A DNA stretch of 64,000 bases from Bonia amplexicaulis (taxonomy: Eukaryota > Streptophyta > Magnoliopsida > Poales > Poaceae), in contig CM070735.1 in assembly GCA_036346245.1 (NCBI GenBank), positions 32,656,410-32,720,409 of the forward strand. The letters are read 5' to 3'. The notes under the pieces were generated by a model. That model was not told where the DNA came from, did no database searches, and worked only from the letters and a program-made list of their open reading frames with translations. This document shows positions 22,300 through 33,470 of the stretch, one piece after another. Within the stretch, counting starts at the first letter, position 1. Each line of letters opens with the position of its first letter. Both the position numbers and the translations under genes were made by a program.

Positions 22300-22575
22300 C
22301 GAGGGTCTCGACTCTTATTTATACTCCGTGGAGTGGCACGGAACCATTGAACTCCATGACCATATTTATACTCTGTAGAGTCGGTTGGGACGCATGAGAG
22401 TTCCGGTTCTTATTTATACTTCGTGAAGTGGCGCGAAGCCGTCGACTCCGAGCTTGTTTTTATACTTCGTAGAGTTGTCTAGGATGCATGAGGGTCTCGG
22501 CACTTATTTATACTTCGTAGAATTGTTCGGGACGCACAAGGGTCCCGGCTCTTGTTTATACTCTAAAGAGTGTGG
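22300..22575. repeat. Degenerate minisatellite, unit about 60 bp
   Basis: Five or so copies of 'cttatttatactycgtagagt' alternate with 'gggacgcatgagggtctcgg'. The unit contains the short palindrome actctgtagagt. It lies next to the 3' edge of the gypsy fragment and may be part of that element. Confidence 0.65.
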
Positions 22576-23130
22576 TACCCAGAGTATACATCGAGGAAAC
22601 TCATCATTTCATAGCTCGCTGTTGCGTCCACCAGTTGGTCGATGCGGGGCAAGGGATAGTTATCCTTGGGGCATGTTTTTGTTGAGGTTGGTGAAGCCCA
22701 CACACATGCGTCTGGTGCCATTTGTTTTCTTCATGAGCACTGCATTGGCAAGCCGCTCAGGGTGGATGACCTCTTTGATGACACCAAAGGTGAGCAGTTT
22801 GACTACCTCAGTCTTGGTAGCCTCTTGTCTATGGAGGGACATATCTAGTGCGTGAAGTCCTAGTTGCCGAAAACTATGATGATCCCGGCGGGGCCTGGGA
22901 GTTTCATACACAAGTAATTGTGATGTGGGATCGCACCGAAGATGTTAAGGGTACTCTCCCAGGATGACATTGTAGAGATATTGGAGTTTCACCACGTTGA
23001 AGTTGACGACCCCGCGCCTGCATTGCGCTCCTCGCTCGAAGGCTACCTCGACATTGTAGGGATATTGGGTAACTCTTGTATGAAATTAAGACGCGAGATG
23101 CTAGAAATAGAATTGAACTCAAATGATCCA
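22576..23130 (-). mobile_element. Ty3-gypsy polymerase fragment
   Basis: The minus strand encodes protease-to-reverse-transcriptase linker sequence (FNVVKLQYLYNVILGEYP), then reverse transcriptase start (VIKEVIHPERLANAVLMKK, RRMCVGFTNLNK) and the PLPRIDQLVDAT / MMSFLDV region. The Asp-rich active site downstream is missing and no LTR is attached. Confidence 0.8.
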
Positions 23131-23459
23131 CACATAGACATGAACTTGCCTATAATACCCATTATAATTTGCATTCTTTTAATTGTATTAATATGGATGT
23201 AACTATTGTCTCTTTTATTGGAGATGCCGGTTAAAAATTATAAAGAACAAGTATTTCCTCCTAAAGATATAATCTATATTCTTTGTTTTAACATATACTA
23301 CTAACATTAATATCACAAATGAAATCAATTATACAAATATGGAAATTAAATCGAATTGGTAATGTTCTAAAAATTATAATATTTGAATTCTTTCATATGA
23401 TCTGCAACTCATTTATTTTCCACATACAGTTCCTTTATTACCAATCACTTATGTACTGC

Positions 23460-23745
23460 TAAATGATCTCACTGACCGCCTGCGACCACACCAGTCGCCT
23501 CCACCGATCGCCTACGACCACGCCGATCGCCCAGGCTAATCACCTACGACCACGTTGGTCGCCTCCTCCAACCATACTGGTCGTCTCTCTTCTCTGCGAT
23601 CACGCTGATCGCCTATGACCACGCTGGTCGCTCCATACTTTGCGGTCACGCCGACCGCCTACGACCACGTCGGTCCATGCTCTGCACCTCCTCTGTGACT
23701 GCATCGCCTCCACTCGGTGCTCCTACGACCACACAGGTCGCCCTC
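23460..23745. repeat. Minisatellite of 'cctacgaccacgctggtcg' units
   Basis: About a dozen degenerate units are built on the inverted pair cgacca / tggtcg, so each unit can fold back on itself. A related pattern with 'tacgacttggac' and 'aagtcgtac' continues to about 23960. Nothing else is recognised up to 24590. Confidence 0.65.
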
Positions 23746-24590
23746 TTTCCGGCACCCCTCTGCGACTACATCTCGTCGACTTAGTGTTTCCTCTCTTGCT
23801 CATCTCGGTACAATGGCCTGCTCTTTTATACTCTGCCCTTCGACCATGAAGCGGACTCGTTTACGACTTGGACACAAAGTCGTACTCAACTACGACCATG
23901 AACTCCGACTCCGATAGAGATGTACTCATACATGACTTCGACCACCAAGTCGTACATGACTATAACTACCAAATTGAAAATAAGATCACAAATCCTAACA
24001 TAAAGCTACAATACAGTGGAACTATGGAAGATTAACACAAGGATAAAAGTTATCTTAGGGCTGACCTGGAGTCCTGCCAAATATATGAATGACTTGTCAC
24101 TTAAACGTAGTCGAAACATGCGAAACTGTGTTGATATTGGAATGTCAAAGAAGGATGGTATCGTCCACCATCGCCCTTACTAAAATTTGCAAAACTACCG
24201 ATTATTTGGCGGCCCTAGGGCTCTTTGCAAATTATTATTGTATCATGCTACCTACTACCCTCAAGGCCTCAACTATGTCAACATTGCTAAGTTAACTGTG
24301 AGCGGTTGAGGATTGACACCGTTGTATCATGCCACCTACGCAATCTAGGTCAAAGGGATGGGTGAAACCTAGATGGCATAGGCGCAAATCTTACAAGAGA
24401 GCAAGAGGATGTGACTGATTTTAGGCGCAAATTGTTTTTGGGTATAATATGCAAAGAGGGCTCAAAACATCAGCTCCTATCTCCTATATTTTCGATAGTT
24501 TTACCACACGCGGAAGTTTAGGATACAGATCCAAATAGCTAAAATCCTGGCCTGGCTACTTGAACAATTTCGGACCTCACCCACAGAGCT

Positions 24591-25735
24591 TGTTAGAAAT
24601 AATCTTGACTTAGAGTTTAAGACGTAGTAGAGTCTGTTTCCGTGTGTAACTTAAATTGAAGTTATGTCCAACTTGAAGTCCGAATACGTATGCTAGTAGG
24701 GGAGTATTAACCTATATATTGAGAAGGCTTGTAACCAGTTTTGTAAGAAGAAAAGAAAAAGAAGGAAAAAGGGGAGCAAACAAGATAATAGAGAAATTCA
24801 GAAATTCTCATATGTTCTCTTAGTTTATTTGTGATGTGTGCGTTTTCTCTTGGAATAAAGTTAACAAGTGGTATCAGTGCCATGCATCGCTCCTGAGGTA
24901 TCGTACGCAGTCTCGACGCCCCCTGTTCCGGCATATTCTCCCATCGCGTTTCACCGTCTCGAAGTGCATAGGACAACAAGTACATCTTCGCTCGGTCCTT
25001 CGGTTCTGACGCATTCCAAAGCAGCATGAGGAAGGCGCTAGACATTTTGTCCTTCGGTTTTTCCGTCCGTGCGGCGATAGTGGAAAAGCGAAGTCTCCGT
25101 CCGTCCATCTCCGAGACGTTGAAGCGCTCAGCGATGATGGATCAATAGTGCTCTGATAATGAGTTGAATAAGGACGTTGAGAAGATGTGTCGTCGTCCAA
25201 ACTCAAGTAAGGTGGAAAGAAATCGAAACGTTGAGGAGATATGTCACCATTCTGTGTCAAGTATGAGTTTAGTAAGTCGTAGTTGGGTCCGACTGTCTCA
25301 ATGTTTTAAAATCTTTGCATCTGAATGGACCCATACCAGTTGAGTTGAGTCCCTACATATAGCTTACATGTAGAACATTTCATATGGAGGCGTGACTGAT
25401 AGTTCATAATGCATTGAGACTAAAGCTAGAGTATATCAAGTCAAGATTAAGGGGGGAGATTGTTAGAAATAATTTTGACTTTGAGTTTAAGACGTAGTAT
25501 AGTCCGTTTTCGTGTGTAACTCAAGTTGAGATTATGTCCAACTTGAAGTCCGAATACGTATGCTAGTAGAGGAGTATTAGGCTATATATTGAGAAAGCTT
25601 GTAGCCAGTTTTGTAAGAAGAGAAAAAGAAGGAAAAAGGGGGAGCAAACAAGAGAATAGAGAAATTCAGAAATTCTCCTGTGTTCTCTTAATTTATTTAT
25701 GATATGTGTGTTTTTTTTCTAGAATAAAGTTATCA
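24591..25735 (+). mobile_element. Small non-autonomous LTR retrotransposon with both LTRs (TRIM-like, 1145 bp)
   Basis: LTR 1 is 24591-24866 and LTR 2 is 25461-25735; both start TGTTAGAAATAAT and are closely similar. A tRNA-Met primer site with one mismatch (tggtatcagtgcc, 24869-24881) follows LTR 1, and a polypurine tract (aaggggggaga, about 25449-25459) precedes LTR 2. This fixes the orientation as plus. The 594-bp interior has no gag or pol; its longest open frame is antisense and unrecognised. Target duplication is unclear (gagct on the left, ggggc on the right). Confidence 0.88.
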
Positions 25736-26408
25736 GGGGCTGCTAGAGGTTCGTTCCAAACAAATGTTGGAATTTGCCACCACCTCCACCGGTCGTCCAG
25801 TTCCTCTCGAACCTTTGCACTGCAATTTCCGTACCAATAATTCCTGAATTGCCTCTTCGTTCCGGTGCTGCCGCCACAACAGAGTTAGGCACGGCTCTAT
25901 CCCCCAACCCACCGCAGAGAACTGCAAGCCTCGTACTGCTCACTTGCCAGAAATTAGGCACCTGACCGTCATCAGATTCATGCAGAAAATTCAGCAACAG
26001 CATGCTTTCCACGCAGCTGACACCGCTGGCCCGCTGCGTACCTTGAGATCCTTGACTAACAGTGATAGAAACATCAGCCAAAATACAACTGGATCACGAT
26101 TTGTCATATAATGACATTCAGAAGAATTATAGCTACAAGTCACATATATCAACTAGGGTCCGACAACAGCACGGGGCAAACCGAAAACTCGATAAGGCTG
26201 TACATCATTCATAACCTATTGCTGCTCCTCTAATAGACCTTGGACAAAACAAATCTTCTGTTTCATCTTATCTCAGCTACCAAAATTTCAGAAGATGTCG
26301 GCAGGTGAGCGAACTACTCAGACGAACGCGGAGTGCTGCAGCTTGACAACTACACAACGGGATGGCGATAGGCAATTAGGCAGGCAGGCAGGCGTTGATG
26401 AATTATCG
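25736..26408. other. Unassigned stretch, includes probable F-box 3' UTR
   Basis: An open minus-strand frame at 25743-26081 (starts MADVSITVSQGSQ) has no family I recognise and begins beside the LTR element. The part nearest 26408 is likely 3' UTR of the F-box gene. Confidence 0.35.
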
Positions 26409-28977
26409 TCAGTTCAGGACATCAATCGGCCAAAATCTTCGCCACGTCGATATCTCGTCTTTGGTTTGGAGCTTCCTGATGCCTCCATAGAAACCGTCCG
26501 TCTCGTCCCCTTTCTCCCTGTGGTCTTTCCGGCTCACGGTGGTCTGCCTCCATCTCGAGCCAGGAGCGTAGTGCTTGAACTCCAGGACAATCATTTCTGT
26601 TAGAAATCACCAAGACATTCAGATGAGCACACACAGAAGCGCAACATGCTTCCATCGTTCAATTGGTCATGGTCCTATTCCATGAAATGCAATTTACTGA
26701 CAAGAAATGGCCCCAAATACTAGGAAGACACTACTACATATGAACAGCCTATGGATATGAACGGCACATGATCCACAGAAGGGGAATATTAAGGCTGTAG
26801 CCACAACGTATCTCGCAAGTTGCTCTTTGGGGACAATGAATCTTAATCATCGAAAAACCCCTAGGGTCTGTTCATATTGGTTGCAGCTGATGGATTTTAA
26901 CTAAAAATAAATAGTAGTGGTTGAAATAAGTGACTTTTAGAAGGAGGATGCAATCGGTGAGAAAGAGATGCGTACGTAAGATGGAAAAAAAGTGGGGTGC
27001 GTAATACATATATGATCTTTTGCCTTATCTCCAGGCTGAGACATGAGCGAGAGGGAGGAGTAAAAAGCCGTTTTGGGAAACCGAATGCGAACAGGCACTT
27101 ATTGCCTCCCATATGTTCCCGAATATTTCCCTTCCCCTTCTTTATATCTTTCACTCGTGTCTCATCAAGTAGATGAGATAGCCACACTCACTATTTTTGT
27201 ACGGTAACTTTGCTCTCTTTCCTCATGTTTATCTCGGCCGCACGTGTTATTGCCGACAATATCCAAAGGTTAAAAAAAAAAGGAAAGTGGATCTTTTACC
27301 GTCTTCATGGCAACGACAGAGATGCCCGTTTGCATTGCATGACTCCAGGTGACCCACGACACCATACCACCATCCTGTGATCCACAACAGCGAAGCTTCA
27401 ATCATCAAGCTCTAAACCCGTAAACCGATACAATTTTGCAATGGCATGTTGTACAACGCTAGCTCTATCCCAGTAGCCATCTGAAGCCTTTTTTACAAGG
27501 TTAGTGATGAACTATGTATTAGTGCGTGATGTGAGCACATACCGTAAGGGAAATCCTTGTTCTTCCTCCACTGGATCTCGAAGTGGTCTCCGGGATGGAG
27601 GTCCTCCAAGCAGCCCGAGACATGGAGATCGTACGCCGGCGTGCTCAACGGCGGGGCGCGGATCCTGGTCCACTGCACGCCGTCCTCCTCTTTCGCCGGT
27701 TTCCGGCCGTGAGGCCGATACCTATCAGAAGTCAGAACCCATCATTTGCCCATGCTGATAACCATCACCGATTGAAAGCGATCCCAATCACAGCAAATGA
27801 ATCCAAAAGATCTTATACTCGCCTTCGTTAACATTTCTACCTTTTAAAAAAATCATTAACATTTCTCAATCACTGATTTAACGTGTCTTTATGATGCACT
27901 CCCCGAATTTGTACTTCAGAGAGGTTAACTAACTCCTAAACTCCATGATCACTACACGGAATAACCAGCTTCATTCACTTGTGGTCAATTCAATCGGATC
28001 ATAACAGCAAACTAACAGCAGCAACGGGTAAATTGGAGTACCTCGCGGTGAAGGTGTCAGTTCGCCTGTCATAGCGGAGGTGAGCGTCGTAGCACGACAG
28101 CAAGAATCCGACATGCCCGTCCTGCTAAAGAGATTATTATGCCAGTATTAAACAAAGCTTCTTCTACCTAATCTAATGACGACTATAATTAAAAAGAACA
28201 AACTTTAATTACAACTGAGCAAAAACTAGTGGAGTATGCACTGAGTATATACTAGTACTAGGAGTAGATTGTTTACCTCGCGGTTGTACACCTGCGCGGG
28301 GAGCCAGAACTCGCCGCACTCCAGCGCGCGGTACCACGCGGCCACCGTGTCGGCCGGCGGCGCGGGCGCGGGCTCGGCGGCGACGGTGGCGACTGAGTCC
28401 CCTTGAGCCAGCGGCAGCCGATCCAAGAGAAGGGCCACGCGCACGCGAGCGAGTCCACCCAGCTCCTCCGCCTGGTCGCGCGCGGCAGGGTGGTGGCCCT
28501 CCTCCTAGCGCTCAGCTCCGCCTCCCACTCCTTGCGCGCGGCGGCGCCGAGCACGCGGCCCCACTTCCGGCGGGCGTGGCGCTCCCACAGGCTGTCCATG
28601 GAGCAGCGGTCCCTGAGCCCCGCGCAGACGCACGCCATCGCAGCGAGCGACGCCGGGGACAGCTCCTCGAGCACACGGTCCAGCGCCAGCTCCGGCAGGT
28701 CGAGAACCGGGAGCGCCGCCTCCGCCTCCCCCGCCAATGCAGGCGCCGCCGCCTCCGTATCGTCCCGCGCCGCCGTCTTCGCCTTGGACGGCGGCATTCT
28801 CGCCCCCTGCTCCCTCCTACCCCACACGGTGGAGACGGAGTGCCTCAGCAGCTCCCGCGCGAGCAGCAGCGCGACGAGGCCGAGCTCCCGCACGAGCTTG
28901 CAGGGCTTGTACGAGGCGGGCGCGACGAGGAGCAGCGTGAAGGCCGGGAGGGTGGATATAAGGAGCAGAGGAAGCAT
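26409..28977 (-). CDS. F-box protein (At2g26850/At2g32560-like), 5 exons, frameshift in exon 1
   Basis: Proteins of this family are putative substrate adaptors of SCF ubiquitin ligases. Exons (minus): 28977-28277, 28121-28042, 27721-27543, 27374-27300, 26596-26409, with GT-AG junctions. A hydrophobic N-terminus (residues 1-20) is followed by an F-box (about 91-134: LDLPELALDRVLEELSPASL) and the family block WPFSWIGCRWLKG (181-193). The later exons carry GHVGFLLSCYDA, DLHVSGCLEDLHPGDHFEIQ, WWYGVVGHLESC and GSRWRQT ... DGFYGGIRKL. Exon 1 is 701 bp; family similarity switches frame after LKG, at the run of four C at 28399-28402, so one base appears missing. Read literally, the protein ends at 28273 after about 234 residues. 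The other exons are intact and in phase, so sequencing error and recent loss are both possible. Confidence 0.85.
26864..27098. mobile_element. Tourist-like MITE inside F-box intron 4
   Basis: Left end GGGTCTGTTC and the reverse complement of the right end, GTGCCTGTTC, form imperfect inverted repeats. The flanking triplets are CTA and TTA, a near-match to a 3-bp TWA duplication. The element is 235 bp and non-coding. Confidence 0.6.
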
Positions 28978-29700
28978 CTCAAGGAAAGGAGAAAAAAAAC
29001 GACTTTGTGCTGGTGCTACTGCTGGTGGTGCTGATGCGGTGCGCGCGGTGGTGGTGGTGCAACGACAGCAGCAGCACCCAGCAGAATCCAATCTTTCCCA
29101 GCTGCGTGTGTAGTCTAGTGTTTGAGAGGGAGAGGACGCGGGGGTGGGAGAAGAGGAGAGGATAGGCGCGGCCCCGCGAGGCCCCACTCGGCCCAGCAAA
29201 GCGGGGACAGTAGCGACGAGGTGTCGACGGCAACTTTGCAGCCGAATGATTCCTGCCTCCTCGCCTCGCCTCGCCTCGGCTCGCTTCACTTGATATGGGC
29301 TTGCCTGTGCCTTCCCCCCTCTGCTTTTGAGGAGCCCCACTGGAAAGCCACCCACAGGAGCAGCACTAGCTAGCTAGCAGTCGTCCACTGGTACACTACG
29401 AAGATAGAGAGAGCATGGTGGTGAACTGGTGATCAGCTTGGCTTTGCCCATGCTGCTGCTGCTGCTGCTGGAGGATTTGTTTACTTTGTTGTCTGTCTCT
29501 GTTTTTGTTCTTTGTTTACTTTGCGGAGGATTTGGTTGGTGGGGTGTAGATGTGCCTTAGGTGGGAGGGGTGGTGAAATGGGGTTAAGGTAGCAGCAAGG
29601 TAACATATGGAGAGAAGGCTGGTGAACCAACAAGAGAGAGAGACGGTGGTGATCTTCTCTCAGGAGATGGCAGTTGGCCAATCTGTGGCCCCTAGCGGTA
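28978..29700. other. Upstream region of the F-box gene
   Basis: This GC-rich sequence has no supported gene. It includes a (ctg) trinucleotide run of about seven units at 29452-29472. A core promoter could not be assigned. Confidence 0.4.
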
Positions 29701-29719
29701 CGAGATGTTCGGAAATAAT

Positions 29720-30178
29720 CTCTCTCTACACGTTTTTCCTGTTCTGGTCCCTGACGTTCTCTGTAGGCACATGAGCTTGGACCTCATCACCAAGATGAGT
29801 CGCTTGTGCACGAACAACTTGAGCAACGACGCCTGCTTGTACCACCAGTCCATGCTCGGCGACCTTGGCTTCCTGGGCGTGCTGATGCCATTCCATGCCA
29901 CCGTCTCCTCGAGGCTCTTGGCCGTGTAGTACTCGAGCATTGGTCAGCCGAAGAGGGTCGGGTCGGTGCAGGCCTAGCTCGCCAGCGAGTCGATGCAGTG
30001 CGACATGATGAGGAGCTCCTTGGCATGCGGGAGCACGTCGTCGCATGCTTGCAGCGCACAGGGAGTCTTTCCAGTTGCCAAGCACGTCGCGGAGGAAAGC
30101 TTCCGCTTGCTTGATGAGGTTGCCCTCGCCGTGGTCCTCGGTCATGCAGAGGTGCTCGGCCACACAACACAGCAGGAT
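29720..30178 (-). pseudogene. NPH3-domain gene fragment, degenerate
   Basis: The minus strand encodes parts of an NPH3/RPT2-type protein (BTB-NPH3 adaptors of CUL3 ligases in phototropin signalling): ILLCCVAEHLCMTEDHGEGN, AEAFLRDVLGNW, then in another frame LEETVAWNGIST and MDWWYKQASLLKLFVHKRLI. Between them lie in-frame stops (TAG at 29974-29976, TGA at 29944-29946 where the family has FGWP) and at least one frame change. The N-terminal BTB domain and the rest of the NPH3 domain are absent. The 5' side is cut exactly at the small LTR element at 30179. Confidence 0.8.
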
Positions 30179-30452
30179 CGTTGAAGTATAAGTGAATTGT
30201 CTATCTTTTCTCATCAGTTTAAGCTTTTGGGTGAATTGGTTGGTGCATGCAACTCAATATGGTATCAGAGCCAAAAGATCCCGAGTTCAAGACCTGGCTG
30301 ACGCAATTAAAAATTAATTGCATCACCACTTATTCCACGACAGCCCAAGAGAGCCTATATGTGAGGGGGAGTGTTGAAGTATAAGTGAATTGCCCATCTT
30401 TTCTCATCAGCTTAAGTTTTTAGATGAATTGGTTGGTGCATGCAACTCAATA
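30179..30452 (+). mobile_element. SMART-type miniature LTR retrotransposon (274 bp)
   Basis: Two 81-bp LTRs (30179-30259 and 30372-30452), starting (t/c)gttgaagtataagtgaatt and ending gcatgcaactcaata, differ at about seven positions. A perfect tRNA-Met primer site (tggtatcagagcc, 30260-30272) follows LTR 1, and a purine tract (gtgaggggga, 30361-30370) precedes LTR 2. The 112-bp interior is non-coding. Size and LTR sequence fit the small LTR retrotransposons described in grasses. It abuts the NPH3-like fragment; no clear target duplication is seen. Confidence 0.88.
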
Positions 30453-32400
30453 GAGACGAGTTTGAGGCGTTGAGCTCCATCCTGACACCTTGCGCGGGTA
30501 GGCGCCACGCCTCCTCACCTCGTGCGGTCGGACGCTGTGCCATCTCCTTACACGGTTGGGCACCATGCCACCAAATCTCGCACGCCTGCGGAGCGCGTGG
30601 GGGAGGTGGCAGATCAAGAAAAGCACACAAGAGGCTATTTTTGAACATCTTGCACCGCTAGGGGGCTAGATTGGCCAAGGCCTCGGTGAAGACAACAACT
30701 TGTTGCTAACTTCTGCCATCTCCTCATTTTGCTTTCAGTGAAACGATCGTTGCCTTAAATCTTGCACCTTAAAATAAGCTTGCGTGTTCGTTTCAGAAAA
30801 GACTTTGATGAGAGTGGTTAAGCTGACCAGCCAAACGGAACGAGTTGTGTCCAAAGGATGGCGTGGAGAAAACAAGGCGAGGTGGGGCGAGCACACCCCA
30901 ACTTCTCCCTTGGTTGCTCAGATCTCGCTCGCAAACAAACTTGGGCGACAACAAAAGAGGGCGTTTTCTAGTACAGGCTGCACGCTGCTGTGGTCAAAAG
31001 TTGCAGCTTAACCACCTGTTTGGTGCTAAAGATTATGGGTAGATTTTTTTTCCACTGTCCTTGATGGTTTTTGTTCTGCATAAGTATGTTTGTATGAATA
31101 ATCTAAATATTGATAAACCGATAAACCATTTTAAACAGTCTTTTCATCGTCTTTTCGAGCCGGTTCATCGGGATATCTTTTTTTAAACGACTTATCGAAT
31201 CATCAACATTCGGTTCATTCGTATAAGCATTAGTACGGGAAGAAAAACTATTAGTTATAGTTGAAAAAAAAACTCAAGTATTAGTACTAGAAGAAAAACT
31301 ATTGGTTATAGGTTGCACGCAGCAACAGTAAGACTAGTGCTATTTAACTATTTTTCCCCCCTTCTGGGATGGATGATGAGCAAGATTTGTTGTCGGGTTG
31401 TGATTAAACTACTCAGGATGGCCTTTTATGGAAAGGACAAGTTATTTATTCGGCCATAATTAGGTCGTTCAGTGTGCTCTGCTGAGAGGCTTCCACTCCA
31501 GAGTTTTGTTGTTGGCTTAACGAATCTCAATTTGGTTAACCCACTTAATTCGTTGCAAAAGCTATTTCCAAAGAGGGGGAACAACTAGTATCGTGTTTGC
31601 TTGCTTGATCTATGCACCAAGGTCATACATGATTTGCGTCATATTTTTCTCTAGCTTGCTGATTGAAGAATGCCTAGTGAGTAGTGACTCTTTTTTTTCG
31701 AGTTCTTATAAAAAAAACATATACGATCAGAGTTGAACCGAGAAGAAGATGCACGTTTTTCTCAGTGAAAAGAGCGAGGAATACCATTTTTTCATCTTCT
31801 GACTTTCCTTTGTGATGGTACTTGCACCTGACGCCTGGTGTCCTCAAATTGACCAGCTTATCTGAACACAAACTGGGCGGGAACAGCCACATGTCGATCC
31901 CAACTAATAGCTGCTGCTACTCTGAACATCAGAGATGAATTAAAGCAGCAATTTTTTTTTCTGCGAGACACTGGTCTTGATGGATTGTACTAGCATAGGT
32001 CGGCGATGCGATAACTGCATGTTTAGTGCATGATTCGATTAAGATCAAAGATGCGATAACCCTGGCCGGCTTTTTCCCGTGTTGGACATGGAATGTTCCT
32101 AAAAAATATATTTTTATGGTCAACGATCAGGAACGCTCCTCTTAGATTGTTACTATTAAACTTCAACTTGTGGTAGAAAAGTGAAAGGGGATGTTTACCC
32201 ACCCGTATTTTGTAGACAACAAATCACGATTCACGTGTACGAATTAGAGCACGGAGGCGGCTTTGGGTTAGCGACCATCAAGATTCAAAGGGAAGGTGGC
32301 TTCAAAGAAACTTCATTCGACGTGTCGTGCTAGATTTAGAGGATCGAAAGGCTCAAGCAGCCAATAACAAGTGGAAACGTTTGTCATCTCTCTACTGAAA
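30453..32400. other. Intergenic stretch, no gene recognised
   Basis: Short open frames lack family similarity. No intact element ends were identified. Confidence 0.4.
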
Positions 32401-32409
32401 GGACGAAGA

Positions 32410-32640
32410 GATCCTTTCTAAAGTTAAGCTGATAAAAAACCTAATTTTAAACGACTTTAGCTTCTAATCTTATTAATTTTGGTTTTTTGGGATTTTTTTT
32501 GTTTTTTCTCTATTTCTTTGTATTGTTCTAAAGAAGTCAGTATTTTGTAATTTTTCTCTTTTTTACTATTTTTAACTTAGAAAAGGCTAAATAATAGCTA
32601 CAGCACATTTACAACTAAAAGTCTATAGAAAAAACAAAAA
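32410..32640. mobile_element. MITE-like AT-rich remnant
   Basis: It starts 'aaagttaagctgataaaaa' and ends 'aactaaaagtctatagaaaa', with a T-rich 'ttttgttttttc' centre like that of the next element. Inverted ends are poor. Confidence 0.3.
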
Positions 32641-32903
32641 ACCACTTTTTTTTAGCCTACGGAGCAAGCCCAAAAATCGATGGTGCTGCATTATTCCATT
32701 CCGGCACATAAATTTCAATGCTACAAATGCCAGGGAGGCTTCATTGAAGGTGGTGGTTCGTATTGGCGTCTGCTCCCAGCGCTTCAACTCGAACTGGAGC
32801 TCGTGTGACGTGACAACTATGCTAGTGGTAACTCGGTGTGAACTGCGACGACGCCTCATAACGCACCGCCGCGCCTTTTCCCCCCCGGGTACTTGCATTA
32901 ATG

Positions 32904-33135
32904 GCCCTCATTAAAGCTTAAGCTTTCGGCTTATAGCTTTTAATTTTGTTTTTCTTTTATTTTTGACCTTTTGGTTTTCCTTATTTATTTTGTATTACCT
33001 GGGATGATATAATCTATTTTATTTTTTAAATTTAATTACGCTGAAAAAACTATCAGCAACTACAGTACAAAAAACTACTATAGTAGCAAAAAAGCTAGAA
33101 GCTCAAGCTTCAAAAACCCAAATGAGCACTCACTA
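32904..33135. mobile_element. hAT-like MITE remnant
   Basis: The left end 'ctcattaaagcttaagctt...tatagctttt' and the reverse complement of the right end 'ctcatttgggttttt...agcttctagctttt' share an inverted-repeat arrangement with gaps. The interior is AT-rich. Target duplication was not resolved. Confidence 0.45.
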
Positions 33136-33321
33136 GGACAACCTGTTCGCGGTCTCAAGCCCTAATTGGTAGCGACCAGAGATGGACAGGCAAGGAGCTA
33201 TTCGATCGATCAAGATTGTAACGTCCTATTTCTGGAGATGCTTGTGATACCCGCAACTGCCTAGAACTATTCAGTTGCGGAGTACTGTACAAAAGTGAAC
33301 ACCATAACAACACATGCTTAA

Positions 33322-33470
33322 ACATCCGACGAAGTTGAGGGCGATTCGACCATCTATGGAACACAAGGTTGCGGGCTCTACTGTGGCATAGAACTTCTCC
33401 GACGAACTTCCGGCGAAGTTGAGGACGATTCGACCATCTACGGAATACAGGGTTCATGGTAGTGGCAGTG
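33322..33470. repeat. Two-copy direct repeat, period 84 bp
   Basis: 'gaagttgagg(g/a)cgattcgacc' begins at 33331 and 33415, with matching flanks. The surrounding 33140-34260 holds no recognisable gene. Confidence 0.6.

Noticed and set aside
23460..23745. Regular short repeats considered as a CRISPR-like array
   Set aside because: Units are degenerate and contiguous without unique spacers, and the genome is eukaryotic; it is a minisatellite.
28403..29113. Plus-strand frame of 236 aa opposite the F-box exon
   Set aside because: Antisense shadow of exon 1 of the F-box gene, whose domain and splice structure are clear on the minus strand.
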